9,870 bases of DNA. Source: Pseudomonadota bacterium (GTDB lineage Bacteria > Pseudomonadota > Alphaproteobacteria > Rhizobiales > Xanthobacteraceae). The notes beneath the pieces were generated by a model. The model was not told where the DNA came from. It made no database searches and worked only from the letters and a program-made list of their open reading frames with translations. Position 1 is the first letter of the stretch, and the number at the start of each line of letters is the position of its first letter. The DNA is taken from NCBI GenBank assembly GCA_021823875.1, contig JAKAMD010000100.1, forward strand, positions 1 to 9,870, given 5' to 3'. Shown piece after piece: positions 1 through 6,475 of the stretch. Made by a program: the position numbers and the translations under genes.

Positions 1-1349
1 ACGCGCCGCGCCACGTCGAAATGCAGGTGTTCGCCGACCGGCGCGGCCACGTCATCCATCTCGGCGAGCGCGACTGTTCGCTGCAGCGCCGGCATCAGAA
101 AGTGATCGAGGAGTCGCCGGCGCCTGGCATGACGCCGGAATTGCGTGTCGAAATGGGCAAAGCGGCGGTCGCTGCCGCCAAGGCGGTCGGCTATGAGGGC
201 GCCGGCACCATCGAATTTATCGCCGATGGCGCCGACGGCCTGAAAGCTGGCGGCTTCTGGTTCATGGAGATGAACACGCGGCTGCAAGTCGAGCACCCGG
301 TGACCGAAAGCGTCACCGGGCTCGATTTGGTCGAATGGCAATTCCGCGTTGCCGCCGGAGAATCGCTGCCGCTCAAGCAGGACCAGGTGAAACTTGTCGG
401 CCACGCGGTTGAGGCGCGGCTTTATGCCGAGGACCCCGAACGCGGCTTCCTGCCTTCGACCGGCAGATTGATCTCGCTCGAATTTCCGGCGGATCCCGAA
501 CTGCGGATCGACAGCGGCGTCGCGCCGGGTGACGTCGTCTCGCCGTTCTATGATCCGATGATCGCCAAGCTGATCGTGCATGCCGATACGCGCGAACGGG
601 CGCTCGACCGGCTGGCTTCCGCGCTGGAACGCACGGTCGTTGCCGGGCCGCGCAGCAACGCCGCTTTTCTGGCGGCGCTTTGTCGCGCGCACGGCTTCCG
701 CGATGGCGAATTCGATACCGGCTTCATCGACCGCCATCTCGCGGCATTGGGAGCCGCGCCGCGAGAGCTCGACCGTGGCGCCGCCGCCATGGCCGCTCAG
801 GCGCTGCTGCAACACGAGCAGACCCGCACTGCCGCCGCGCGGGCGTTCGATGCGCCGGCCTCACCTTGGGATGCCGATGATGGCTTTCAGCTTGGAGGCG
901 CGCGTGAGCTGCAGGTGCCCCTGATCGCCGACGGCGAAAGCGTCACCGCCGAGGTGCGCTACGGCCGCAACGGTGCCGAAGTCGCCGTGGGCGGCGTCGC
1001 GCCGGCCGCCGACGCCCGGGTCATCGTAACCGCCGACGCGGTTTACGTGCTGCGCGCCGGCCGCCAGACCAAGGTCAGCTTGCGCGATCTCGCGCTCGAC
1101 GAAGGTGGCGACCGCGAACACAGCGGGCTCGTTCGTGCTCCCATGCACGGCAAGGTGCTGGCCGTGCTGGTGGGCGAGGGCGACCGCGTCATGCGCGGCC
1201 AACGGCTTGTCATCATCGAGGCGATGAAGATGGAGCACACGCTGCATGCGCCGATCGATGGCACGGTGCGGGAGATCGCGGTAGCTCCCGATAGCCAGGT
1301 CGCCGAGGGAGCCAAGCTGATGACGATCGAGGCAACAAAAGACACGTAG
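1..1349 (+). CDS. mccA: Biotin-dependent acyl-CoA carboxylase alpha subunit, probably methylcrotonyl-CoA carboxylase (5'-truncated by window)
   Basis: This subunit carboxylates biotin using ATP and bicarbonate and carries the biotin; with a beta subunit it would carboxylate 3-methylcrotonyl-CoA in leucine breakdown. The reading frame is open from base 3 (A-P-R-H-V-E before the first Met at 21), so the gene starts upstream of the window. About 448 residues are visible of the roughly 650-670 usual for the family. Counting from the Met at 21, the end of the ATP-grasp fold contains MEMNTRLQVEHPVTE (residues 82-96), followed by the biotin-carboxylase C-terminal domain (GHAVEARLYAEDP, LPSTGRL, SPFYDPMIAKL), a variable linker, and a biotinyl domain. 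The biotinylation motif is EAMKMEH, with the lysine at residue 403 (codon 1227-1229). The attached biotin domain excludes stand-alone AccC. LPSTG and the VEWQFRVAAGE stretch favour MCC over propionyl-CoA carboxylase, but the substrate is inferred. Confidence 0.85.
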   Translation, partial: APRHVEMQVFADRRGHVIHLGERDCSLQRRHQKVIEESPAPGMTPELRVEMGKAAVAAAKAVGYEGAGTIEFIADGADGLKAGGFWFMEMNTRLQVEHPVTESVTGLDLVEWQFRVAAGESLPLKQDQVKLVGHAVEARLYAEDPERGFLPSTGRLISLEFPADPELRIDSGVAPGDVVSPFYDPMIAKLIVHADTRERALDRLASALERTVVAGPRSNAAFLAALCRAHGFRDGEFDTGFIDRHLAALGAAPRELDRGAAAMAAQALLQHEQTRTAAARAFDAPASPWDADDGFQLGGARELQVPLIADGESVTAEVRYGRNGAEVAVGGVAPAADARVIVTADAVYVLRAGRQTKVSLRDLALDEGGDREHSGLVRAPMHGKVLAVLVGEGDRVMRGQRLVIIEAMKMEHTLHAPIDGTVREIAVAPDSQVAEGAKLMTIEATKDT

Positions 1350-1376
1350 CTCTGAGCATTGGCAACGGGGGCGGCG

Positions 1377-1625
1377 ATGAAGGTTGTATTACTCGGGCTC
1401 GTCGGTCTGTTTATCGGCCTCATCGTGGGCGGGGCCGTCGGGGTCGGGGCGGGTCTCGCTTGGATCACAGTGTTCCACACGAACTCCTTCGAGGGTTATT
1501 CGGGCTACCTGGTGTTCCTCACATTCATGCCGATCGGAATGATCCTCGGCGCACTGATCGGCGCCATCGGTCTCGGCTATCTGGCCGCGCGCAAGCCCGC
1601 ACCCCTCCCGCCCGATACCAACTGA
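1377..1625 (+). CDS. Small two-helix membrane protein, unknown function
   Basis: I do not recognise a family. The 82-residue product is almost entirely two hydrophobic segments, about residues 3-31 and 43-72, joined by a short polar loop (HTNSFEGYSGY) and ending in a proline-rich tail (ARKPAPLPPDTN). Both helices are glycine-rich with small-xxx-small spacing (GLIVGGAVGVGAG; GALIGAIGLG), which usually means tight helix packing or oligomerisation. I chose the ATG at 1377 because a GGGGG run (1367-1371) sits five bases upstream. A TTG at 1359 would add only six residues of no membrane character. The gene lies 27 bases after the carboxylase stop on the same strand, so cotranscription is likely, but nothing in it suggests a role in acyl-CoA metabolism. 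Confidence 0.6.
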   Translation: MKVVLLGLVGLFIGLIVGGAVGVGAGLAWITVFHTNSFEGYSGYLVFLTFMPIGMILGALIGAIGLGYLAARKPAPLPPDTN

Positions 1626-1627
1626 CC

Positions 1628-1648
1628 GCTGCCGCCCGCGGCGCCAGC
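1628..1648 (+). terminator. Possible hairpin terminator after the carboxylase / small membrane protein unit
   Basis: GCTGCCGCC (1628-1636) and GGCGCCAGC (1640-1648) pair over nine positions with one C-C mismatch and a three-base CGC loop, starting three bases after the stop at 1625. No T-run follows, so intrinsic termination is doubtful. From here to about 1815 I see no convincing gene; a 16-codon ATG frame at 1689-1739 has no support. Confidence 0.3.
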
Positions 1649-1819
1649 GCATCATCCCGTTGCGGGCCTGATTTCGGCTGGCGGCACGATGAACGAGATC
1701 GCCGCTGCGCCGGGCACCGGAGTCCTCAAACTGATGTGACATCGGCTGGGTCGGCGAAGGCCATGTCATCGGGGCGGACTGAACGCCGTTGGGTGTCCTG
1801 GATCGGCCCATAAGCGAAA

Positions 1820-1873
1820 CATTTTAATCTATCTTGTTAATTCAACTTAAAGTTTTAATTTTAATTAAATTAA
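1820..1873. promoter_or_regulatory. AT-rich control block with seven TTAA tetramers upstream of the chemoreceptor
   Basis: Only 6 of the 53 bases from 1821 to 1873 are G or C, in an otherwise GC-rich window. TTAA occurs at 1824, 1837, 1847, 1855, 1861, 1865 and 1870. No pair has the N7 spacing of a full CtrA site. Dense TpA steps upstream of a GC-rich gene fit a target of Ros/MucR-type zinc-finger regulators or another AT-preferring nucleoid protein; this is inference. The block probably also contains or overlaps the chemoreceptor promoter. Confidence 0.5.
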
Positions 1874-1877
1874 GGAG
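1871..1877 (+). promoter_or_regulatory. Orphan perfect Shine-Dalgarno-like sequence TAAGGAG
   Basis: TAAGGAG is a near-ideal ribosome binding sequence but lies 122 bases before the chemoreceptor start, whose frame is closed by a TGA at 1976. The only nearby start is a TTG at 1879, one base after the motif, opening a 22-codon frame that ends with TAG at 1945-1947. That spacing is too short for normal initiation, so the function is unclear. Confidence 0.3.
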
Positions 1878-1987
1878 ATTGTTACTGCATCCGAATACCT
1901 TCCGCATCCAAGAATCGTTTTTCGAAGCCACACCTCCGTTTGGCTAGATCGAAATCGTTGCTCTGGCCGGCAAATTGAGTTGCAGGT

Positions 1988-1992
1988 GGGAG
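1988..1992 (+). promoter_or_regulatory. Ribosome binding site of the chemoreceptor
   Basis: GGGAG lies seven bases before the ATG at 2000 and supports that start. The ATG at 1993 is out of frame with the receptor. Confidence 0.6.
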
Positions 1993-1999
1993 ATGACCA

Positions 2000-3874
2000 A
2001 TGCCGCGATTGGGCTTTGCGCTTAAATTGCAAGCGAAATTCGCGCTGATTGTCGGAGCCGGCATTCTGGCGTTCGGTTTGATGACCATCGCGGTCATGGG
2101 CTACATGGACTATTCGACCGTCGAACAAAAACTGCGAACGCAAGCGCAAAGCGAACTGATGTCGGTCGATGCGCTGGTCGACACCGAGATGAAACTGCGT
2201 GTCGAAGACGCGACCGGCCTCGGCTACAAGGTCTTCGAGGGCTGGTTCAAGAGCCGCAACGAGCAATTCGACGGCAAGATCTGGAGCGTCTGGGGCACGG
2301 ACCTCGCCAACGGCATCAAGCGCAGCGATCCAAGCAAGGCGGTCAAGGTGGCGCAGGACGACATTGACCGCGAGGTCTTGCGCACCGGCCAGCCGATCGG
2401 CCGTTTCGTCGGCAACTCCTATCGCTACAGCATGCCGGTCGTTTGGGGTCAGTCGGCGGTCACCAAACAAGGCGTTTGTGTCGGGTGCCATGAAGGGCTG
2501 GGCACCAAACAGAATGACGTCCTTTCCCTCTACTCGATCAGCCTGCCGACGACGGCGGATTTCGCCCAGTTGCGTCAGCGCGTCATCATCGTGGCGTGTG
2601 GCGCGCTGGTGGCGGTGCTGGTGATGCTGGGCGGCGTCTGGTCGCTGTTCGGGCGCGTGGTGGCGCGTCCGCTGAATGCGCTCATCCGCCCGCTCGAGGA
2701 CATCGCCGAGGGCAATTTCACCACGGATGTGCCGGGGGTCGGCCGCAAGGACGAGATTGGGCAGATCGCCGGGGCGGTCAGTCAGATGGCCGGCCGGGTC
2801 AGCGCGACCCTGGGCGAGATCAAGACCTCAGGCCGCGAGGTCACCGACGCCTCTGCCGAGATCGCGACCAGCACCACCGATCTCTCGCAGCGCACCGAGG
2901 AGCAGGCGGCGAGCCTGGAAGAGACCTCGGCCGCGATGGAACAGCTGTCGGCCAGCGTGAAGAAGAACGCGGAACACGCCCAGGAAGCCAATCGTTCGGC
3001 GAATGCGACGATGGACGTCGCCGGCCGTGGCGGCGAGGTGGTGGCCAAGGCGGTCGATGCCATGGCCAAGATCGAGCATTCCTCCCTCAAGATTTCCGAG
3101 ATCATCGGCGTGATCGACGAGATCGCGCGGCAGACCAATCTGCTGGCGCTCAATGCGGCGGTGGAAGCCGCGCGCGCCGGTGAAGCCGGCCGCGGTTTCT
3201 CGGTGGTGGCATCGGAGGTCCGCAGCCTGGCGCAACGTGCCTCGCAGGCAGCCAATGACATCAAGAACCTGATCACCAATTCGAACGGACAGGTGAAAGA
3301 GGGCGTCGAACTCGTCAACAATGCCGGCGCAGCGCTCCACGAAATCATTGAATCGATCAAGAGCGTGGCCAGCATCGTCTCCGAGATCGCTTCCGCCAAC
3401 GCCGAGCAGGCGACCGGCATCGAGCAGATCAACAAAGCGCTCACGCAAATGGACGAGGTCACCCAGCAGAACTCGGCCTTGGTCGAAGAAAACGCGGCGA
3501 CCGCCAAGATGCTTGAGCGGCAAGCGAGGTCGATGGACGAACAGGTCTCCTCCTTCCGTATCGGTGCCGGCGGTGGTGTCCAGCCCGTGCCGCGTGCCGC
3601 CCGGCCGGCGGTAGAAAAGGCCGCGCACATGCCGCCCCCAAAAGCGACGCCCAAGCCGACGCCCAAGCCGAAGCCGATGCCGAAGCCAGTGCGCGCGGTA
3701 CCCGTCGAAGCGGATGAAGCTGAGAACGCCGCGCCGCCTGCGGCCGTCAATCGGCCTGCTCCGCCGAAACCGCAGCCGGTCGTGGCGCTCAAGCGGGCCG
3801 TCGGCGATGACGGCGGGCGCGTGCGGGCGACCACTGCGGCCATCGCCAAAGACGAGGACTGGGCGGAGTTCTAG
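2000..3874 (+). CDS. Methyl-accepting chemotaxis protein with a c-type haem (Tll0287-like/DUF3365) sensor domain
   Basis: This is a transmembrane receptor that would signal to a CheA/CheW array. Order in the 624 residues: TM1 about 15-36; periplasmic domain about 37-194 with a single c-type haem motif CVGCH (160-164); TM2 about 195-217; HAMP about 218-270; and a long cytoplasmic helical hairpin about 280-520. The conserved tip is at about 370-412 (EIARQTNLLALNAAVEAARAGE, then GRGFSVVASEVR). The periplasmic domain looks like the Tll0287-like (formerly DUF3365) haem domain, so the ligand is probably redox state, O2 or NO; that is inference. After the hairpin comes a flexible Pro/Lys tail (PKPTPKPKPMPKP, 551-563) and a C-terminal DWAEF (620-624) resembling the xWxxF tether that recruits CheR/CheB. 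No che genes are nearby, so this is an orphan receptor locus. Confidence 0.93.
   Translation: MPRLGFALKLQAKFALIVGAGILAFGLMTIAVMGYMDYSTVEQKLRTQAQSELMSVDALVDTEMKLRVEDATGLGYKVFEGWFKSRNEQFDGKIWSVWGTDLANGIKRSDPSKAVKVAQDDIDREVLRTGQPIGRFVGNSYRYSMPVVWGQSAVTKQGVCVGCHEGLGTKQNDVLSLYSISLPTTADFAQLRQRVIIVACGALVAVLVMLGGVWSLFGRVVARPLNALIRPLEDIAEGNFTTDVPGVGRKDEIGQIAGAVSQMAGRVSATLGEIKTSGREVTDASAEIATSTTDLSQRTEEQAASLEETSAAMEQLSASVKKNAEHAQEANRSANATMDVAGRGGEVVAKAVDAMAKIEHSSLKISEIIGVIDEIARQTNLLALNAAVEAARAGEAGRGFSVVASEVRSLAQRASQAANDIKNLITNSNGQVKEGVELVNNAGAALHEIIESIKSVASIVSEIASANAEQATGIEQINKALTQMDEVTQQNSALVEENAATAKMLERQARSMDEQVSSFRIGAGGGVQPVPRAARPAVEKAAHMPPPKATPKPTPKPKPMPKPVRAVPVEADEAENAAPPAAVNRPAPPKPQPVVALKRAVGDDGGRVRATTAAIAKDEDWAEF
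3646..3669 (+). repeat. Two tandem 12-base copies inside the receptor's Lys-Pro linker
   Basis: GACGCCCAAGCC occurs twice back to back (3646-3657 and 3658-3669) and is followed by degenerate GCCGAAGCC copies. It encodes the KP-rich linker before the DWAEF tail. Being in multiples of three, copy number could vary without breaking the frame and would change the length of the tether. Confidence 0.7.
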
Positions 3875-3904
3875 CAGCGCCAATCCCGTGCGGTTTGGTT
3901 CGGC

Positions 3905-3923
3905 GAGGGGCCTGCGGCCTCTC
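3905..3923 (+). terminator. Possible hairpin terminator of the chemoreceptor gene
   Basis: GAGGGGCC (3905-3912) and GGCCTCTC (3916-3923) form an eight-pair stem with one G-T wobble and a TGC loop, 31 bases after the receptor stop. There is no proper T-run after it, so it may only stabilise the transcript end. Confidence 0.35.
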
Positions 3924-3960
3924 GGTTGGCTTGAGTGACGAACCGCGAACGGCGCGTGGC

Positions 3961-3992
3961 GAATGTCCGCTTGGCGATGTGAATATCCGCTT
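3961..3992. repeat. Direct repeat GAATRTCCGCTT spaced 20 bases, upstream of the DUF1489 gene
   Basis: GAATGTCCGCTT (3961-3972) and GAATATCCGCTT (3981-3992) differ at one base and are 20 bases apart start to start, close to two helical turns. They lie about 80 bases before the DUF1489 start, a position suited to a promoter or a regulator binding as a tandem dimer. No regulator is known to me for this sequence. Confidence 0.45.
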
Positions 3993-4069
3993 ATGGCTTC
4001 CTAACCGGATGAACGCGGGTTATGCAGGGGCTCACCCTTGCGCCCGTGTCCCGGTTCGGAACTCATCGT

Positions 4070-4507
4070 ATGCCGCTTCATCTCATCAAGCTTTGCGTCG
4101 GGTGTGATTCGGTCGCCGACCTGGAAGACTGGATCAAGCAGAAGTTGAAAGAAAAGAAGCGGCGCGGGCAGAAGGCGGAGCATATCCACACCACCCGCAT
4201 GATCCCCAAGCGCGCCCAGGAGCTCACCGGCGGCGGCTCGCTCTACTGGGTGATCCGCGGCCAGATCATGTGCCGCGAGCGCATCCTCGATATCCGCCCG
4301 ACCACCGGCAAGGACGGCATCAAGCGCTGCCAGGTCGTGCTCGACGGCAAGCTCAAGCTGGTCGAGCCGCGGCCGCGGTCGGCTTTCCAGGGCTGGCGCT
4401 ATTTGGAGGAGAAGGACGCCCCGCGCGACCTGTCACGTGCCGCGCCCGGCGCCGCCAAGATGCCGGAAGCGATGCGGCGCGAACTGCGCGAACTGGGATT
4501 GCTCTAG
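4070..4507 (+). CDS. DUF1489 family protein, function unknown
   Basis: The 145-residue product begins MPLHLIKLCVGCDSV and continues with a charged Lys/Arg stretch (KQKLKEKKRRGQKAEHIHTTRMIPKR broken over about 24-49), YWVIRGQIMCRERIL, and PRPRSAFQGWRYLEEKDAP. I recognise this as the DUF1489 family, which is common in Alphaproteobacteria and has no established activity. It is soluble, with no signal peptide or membrane segment. I chose the ATG at 4070 because the family starts MPLHLIKL; the ATG at 4022 would add 16 residues of unrelated sequence, and neither start has a good Shine-Dalgarno. The basic surface might suggest nucleic-acid binding, but this is speculation. The gene converges on panC with 16 bases between the stops. 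Confidence 0.85.
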   Translation: MPLHLIKLCVGCDSVADLEDWIKQKLKEKKRRGQKAEHIHTTRMIPKRAQELTGGGSLYWVIRGQIMCRERILDIRPTTGKDGIKRCQVVLDGKLKLVEPRPRSAFQGWRYLEEKDAPRDLSRAAPGAAKMPEAMRRELRELGLL

Positions 4508-4523
4508 GCCGGATCCGGGCGGC

Positions 4524-5375
4524 TCACACCGCCATATTGTCGATCAGCCGCGTCTTGCCGATTTTGGCCGCCACCAGCAGGCGGATTGGCCCATCTTTGC
4601 GCGTCTTGACCGGCGCGAGCGTCAGCGCGTGGCGCGCCTCCAGGTAATCGACCGCGAAGCCGGCGCGCACGATCTCGCCGACGCCGTCCGTCATCACCGC
4701 CGCGATCGCTTCGCCGCGCTTGATGCGCGCGGCGCTCGCCTTGAGCACGCGGGAGAGCACCGGCGCCGCCGCGCGCTCATCAGGCGAGAGGTAGGCGTTG
4801 CGCGAGGACAAGGCCAAGCCGTCGCGCTCGCGCACGGTCGGTATGCCGGTCACCTTGAGCGGCAAGTCGAGGTCCTTGGCCATCTGCGTGACGACGCGCA
4901 GCTGCTGGTAATCCTTCTGCCCGAAGATGGCGATGTCCGGCTGCACCTGAAGGAACAGCTTGGCCACCACGGTGCAGACCCCGCCGAAGAAATGCGGGCG
5001 GAAGCGGTCTTCCAGCCCGGCCAAGGCGGCGCCTTCCGGGGCGATGCGGGTGGCGAAGCCCTGCGGATACATCACGGCCGCCGTTGGCGCCCAGATCACA
5101 TCGACTTTGGCCGCCGTCAGCGCGGCCCGGTCGGCGGCGAAGCGGCGCGGATAGCTGCCGAAATCCTCATGCGGGGCAAACTGGGTCGGATTAACGAAGA
5201 TCGACACCACCACCCGGTCGGCGCGCTTGCGGGCTTCAGCGACCAGCCGGAGGTGGCCCGCATGCAGAGCGCCCATGGTCGGCACCAGCGCGATGGTGCC
5301 GCCGGCGCGTCGGTACGGACGCAAGGCTTGGCGCAACGAAAGGACAGTACGGGCCACTATCGGGCTCTTGGCCAT
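4524..5375 (-). CDS. panC: Pantothenate synthetase
   Basis: PanC is a cytoplasmic enzyme that joins D-pantoate and beta-alanine with ATP, via a pantoyl-adenylate, in the pathway to coenzyme A. At 283 residues it is a normal full-length family member. The nucleotidyltransferase HxGH motif is in PTMGALHAGH (residues 32-41), followed by VVVSIFVNPTQF (55-66) and EDFGSYPR (70-77). HFFGGVCTVVAKL (128-140) lies at the pantoate site, FGQKDYQQL (151-159) at the ATP site, and RERDGLALSSRN (182-193) is the KMSKS-like closing segment. All key residues appear intact. The start at 5375 has AAGG ten bases upstream. panB, often adjacent in other bacteria, is not in the window. The gene is transcribed divergently from mipZ across a 154-base region. 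Confidence 0.97.
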   Translation of the reverse strand: MAKSPIVARTVLSLRQALRPYRRAGGTIALVPTMGALHAGHLRLVAEARKRADRVVVSIFVNPTQFAPHEDFGSYPRRFAADRAALTAAKVDVIWAPTAAVMYPQGFATRIAPEGAALAGLEDRFRPHFFGGVCTVVAKLFLQVQPDIAIFGQKDYQQLRVVTQMAKDLDLPLKVTGIPTVRERDGLALSSRNAYLSPDERAAAPVLSRVLKASAARIKRGEAIAAVMTDGVGEIVRAGFAVDYLEARHALTLAPVKTRKDGPIRLLVAAKIGKTRLIDNMAV

Positions 5376-5453
5376 GTTCGGGGAACCTTGTCGGCTGAAT
5401 GTCGCAAATTTCGGCTAGCTCTTAGCAAAGCCTGGTCGATGGGGTCACGCAGG

Positions 5454-5464
5454 TTAATGGTTAA
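5454..5464. promoter_or_regulatory. Candidate CtrA half-site in the panC-mipZ intergenic region
   Basis: TTAATGGTTAA contains ATGGTTAA (5457-5464), the reverse complement of TTAACCAT, the half-site form described for CtrA in rhizobia; a second TTAA sits three bases before. It is 66 bases upstream of the mipZ start. A full TTAA-N7-TTAA site is not present, so the call rests on the half-site and on mipZ being a cell-cycle gene. Confidence 0.45.
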
Positions 5465-5476
5465 ACGACGGCGTGC

Positions 5477-5505
5477 TTGACTAAAACATAGCAAAAATTT
5501 GAGAG
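5477..5505 (+). promoter_or_regulatory. Weak candidate promoter of mipZ
   Basis: TTGACT (5477-5482) is a good -35 match. The hexamer 17 bases later (TGAGAG, 5500-5505) is a poor -10, as is common in alphaproteobacterial promoters that rely on an activator. The CtrA-like half-site ends 12 bases before the -35. Confidence 0.3.
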
Positions 5506-5515
5506 TTATTGGACC

Positions 5516-5521
5516 AAAGGG
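5516..5521 (+). promoter_or_regulatory. Ribosome binding site deciding the mipZ start
   Basis: AAAGGG is eight bases before the ATG at 5530. This supports the ATG over the in-frame TTG at 5509, which precedes the motif, and the GTG at 5521, which overlaps it. Confidence 0.55.
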
Positions 5522-5529
5522 TGTGTCCG

Positions 5530-6450
5530 ATGTTGGTCCAGCCGATCCAGCAAGGCTCTCAATCCGCGCACGTGGTGGTGCTCGGCAATGAGAAGGGGGG
5601 CTCCGGGAAATCGACGACCGCGCTGCATATTGCGGTGGCCTTGCTCAAGGCCGGCCAGCGCGTGGCGACGATCGATCTCGATAGCCGGCAGCAAAGCTTC
5701 ACGCGTTACATCGAAAACCGCCGCGCATGGGCGCAGCGCGCACGCATCAAGCTCGAACTGCCGACGCATCATTGCGTCGAGCGCGCCCAGAGCGCCTCGG
5801 TGGAAGCCAACGAAGCGCGCGAATTCGCCGATTTCTCACGGGCGATCGCGACCATCGAACATAACCACGACGTGGTGATCGTCGATACGCCGGGCAATGA
5901 CACCTATCTGATGCGGCTTGCCCATTCCATGGCTGACACGCTGGTCACGCCGCTCAACGACAGTTTCGTCGATTTCAACGTGCTGGCCGAAGTCGATCCG
6001 CAGAATTTCGGCGTCACCGGCGAAAGCCATTATGCCGAGATGGTGCGCGAGGCGCGCCGTCAGCGCCGGCTGGTCGACGGGCGCATGACCGACTGGATCG
6101 TGGTGCGCAACCGGCTGGCCATGCTCGGGTCGCGCAACAAACGCCTGGTGGGCGAGGGGCTCACCGAATTGTCCAAGCGCATGGGCTTCCGCTGCATCGA
6201 CGGCTTCGCCGAGCGCGTGGTCTATCGCGAATTCTTCCCGCGCGGGCTGACCGCGCTTGACGACCTCGACGAGGCTACCCTGGGTACGCGGCCAAACATG
6301 TCACACCTGACCGCGCGCGAGGAAGTGATCGCGCTGCTCAACGCACTGCACCTGCCGCTGTCGGAAAACAGCAGGCGGCGCGCCGCCGCCCGCGCCGAAT
6401 GGTACTCGGTGATGGACCAGCCGCTGCAGGTCCACGACGTGATCGCCTGA
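5530..6450 (+). CDS. mipZ: Division-plane positioning ATPase MipZ (ParA superfamily)
   Basis: MipZ is a ParA-like ATPase. In Caulobacter it forms a gradient from the ParB-bound chromosome origins and inhibits FtsZ polymerisation, restricting division to midcell. The 306-residue product has the deviant Walker A KGGSGKST (22-29, with the signature lysine K22 and phosphate-binding K27). It also has the family stretch TIDLDSRQQSFTRY (47-60), Walker B VVIVDTPGND (115-124), and MipZ-type sequences WIVVRNRLAMLGSRNKR (189-205) and FAERVVYREFFPRGLTALD (226-244). It belongs to the MipZ branch and not to plasmid ParA, and no parB or parS is adjacent. The C-terminal 30 residues (Arg/Ala-rich, ending QPLQVHDVIA) extend beyond the Caulobacter length, which I take as lineage-typical. 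It is divergent from panC. Confidence 0.93.
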   Translation: MLVQPIQQGSQSAHVVVLGNEKGGSGKSTTALHIAVALLKAGQRVATIDLDSRQQSFTRYIENRRAWAQRARIKLELPTHHCVERAQSASVEANEAREFADFSRAIATIEHNHDVVIVDTPGNDTYLMRLAHSMADTLVTPLNDSFVDFNVLAEVDPQNFGVTGESHYAEMVREARRQRRLVDGRMTDWIVVRNRLAMLGSRNKRLVGEGLTELSKRMGFRCIDGFAERVVYREFFPRGLTALDDLDEATLGTRPNMSHLTAREEVIALLNALHLPLSENSRRRAAARAEWYSVMDQPLQVHDVIA

Positions 6451-6475
6451 GGCGGTTTTTCGGAAACCTTGGTGG

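Noticed and set aside
1689..1739. 16-codon ATG frame (MNEIAAAPGTGVLKLM)
   Set aside because: It has no ribosome binding site and no second line of evidence, and is too short to separate from chance.
1460..1813. 117-codon plus-strand frame running through the 1626-1815 gap
   Set aside because: It overlaps the small membrane protein in another frame, has no ribosome binding site, and its translation is Arg-rich with no domain.
1837..1868. Full CtrA box in the AT-rich block
   Set aside because: TTAA pairs at N6 spacing occur twice (1837/1847 and 1855/1865), but none has the N7 spacing of a CtrA site.
2782..3883. Two long minus-strand open frames of about 350 codons
   Set aside because: They lie fully antisense to the MCP signalling and tail region. 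Their translations are low-complexity or match no family, while the plus-strand protein has an unmistakable conserved hairpin.
4437..5480. 347-codon plus-strand open frame
   Set aside because: It is antisense to panC, which carries every catalytic motif. The antisense translation is Arg/His/Gly-rich, as expected of a GC-rich shadow.
6451..6470. Intrinsic terminator right after mipZ (GGTTT-TTCGG-AAACC)
   Set aside because: The stem is only five mostly A-T pairs, with no T-run after it.
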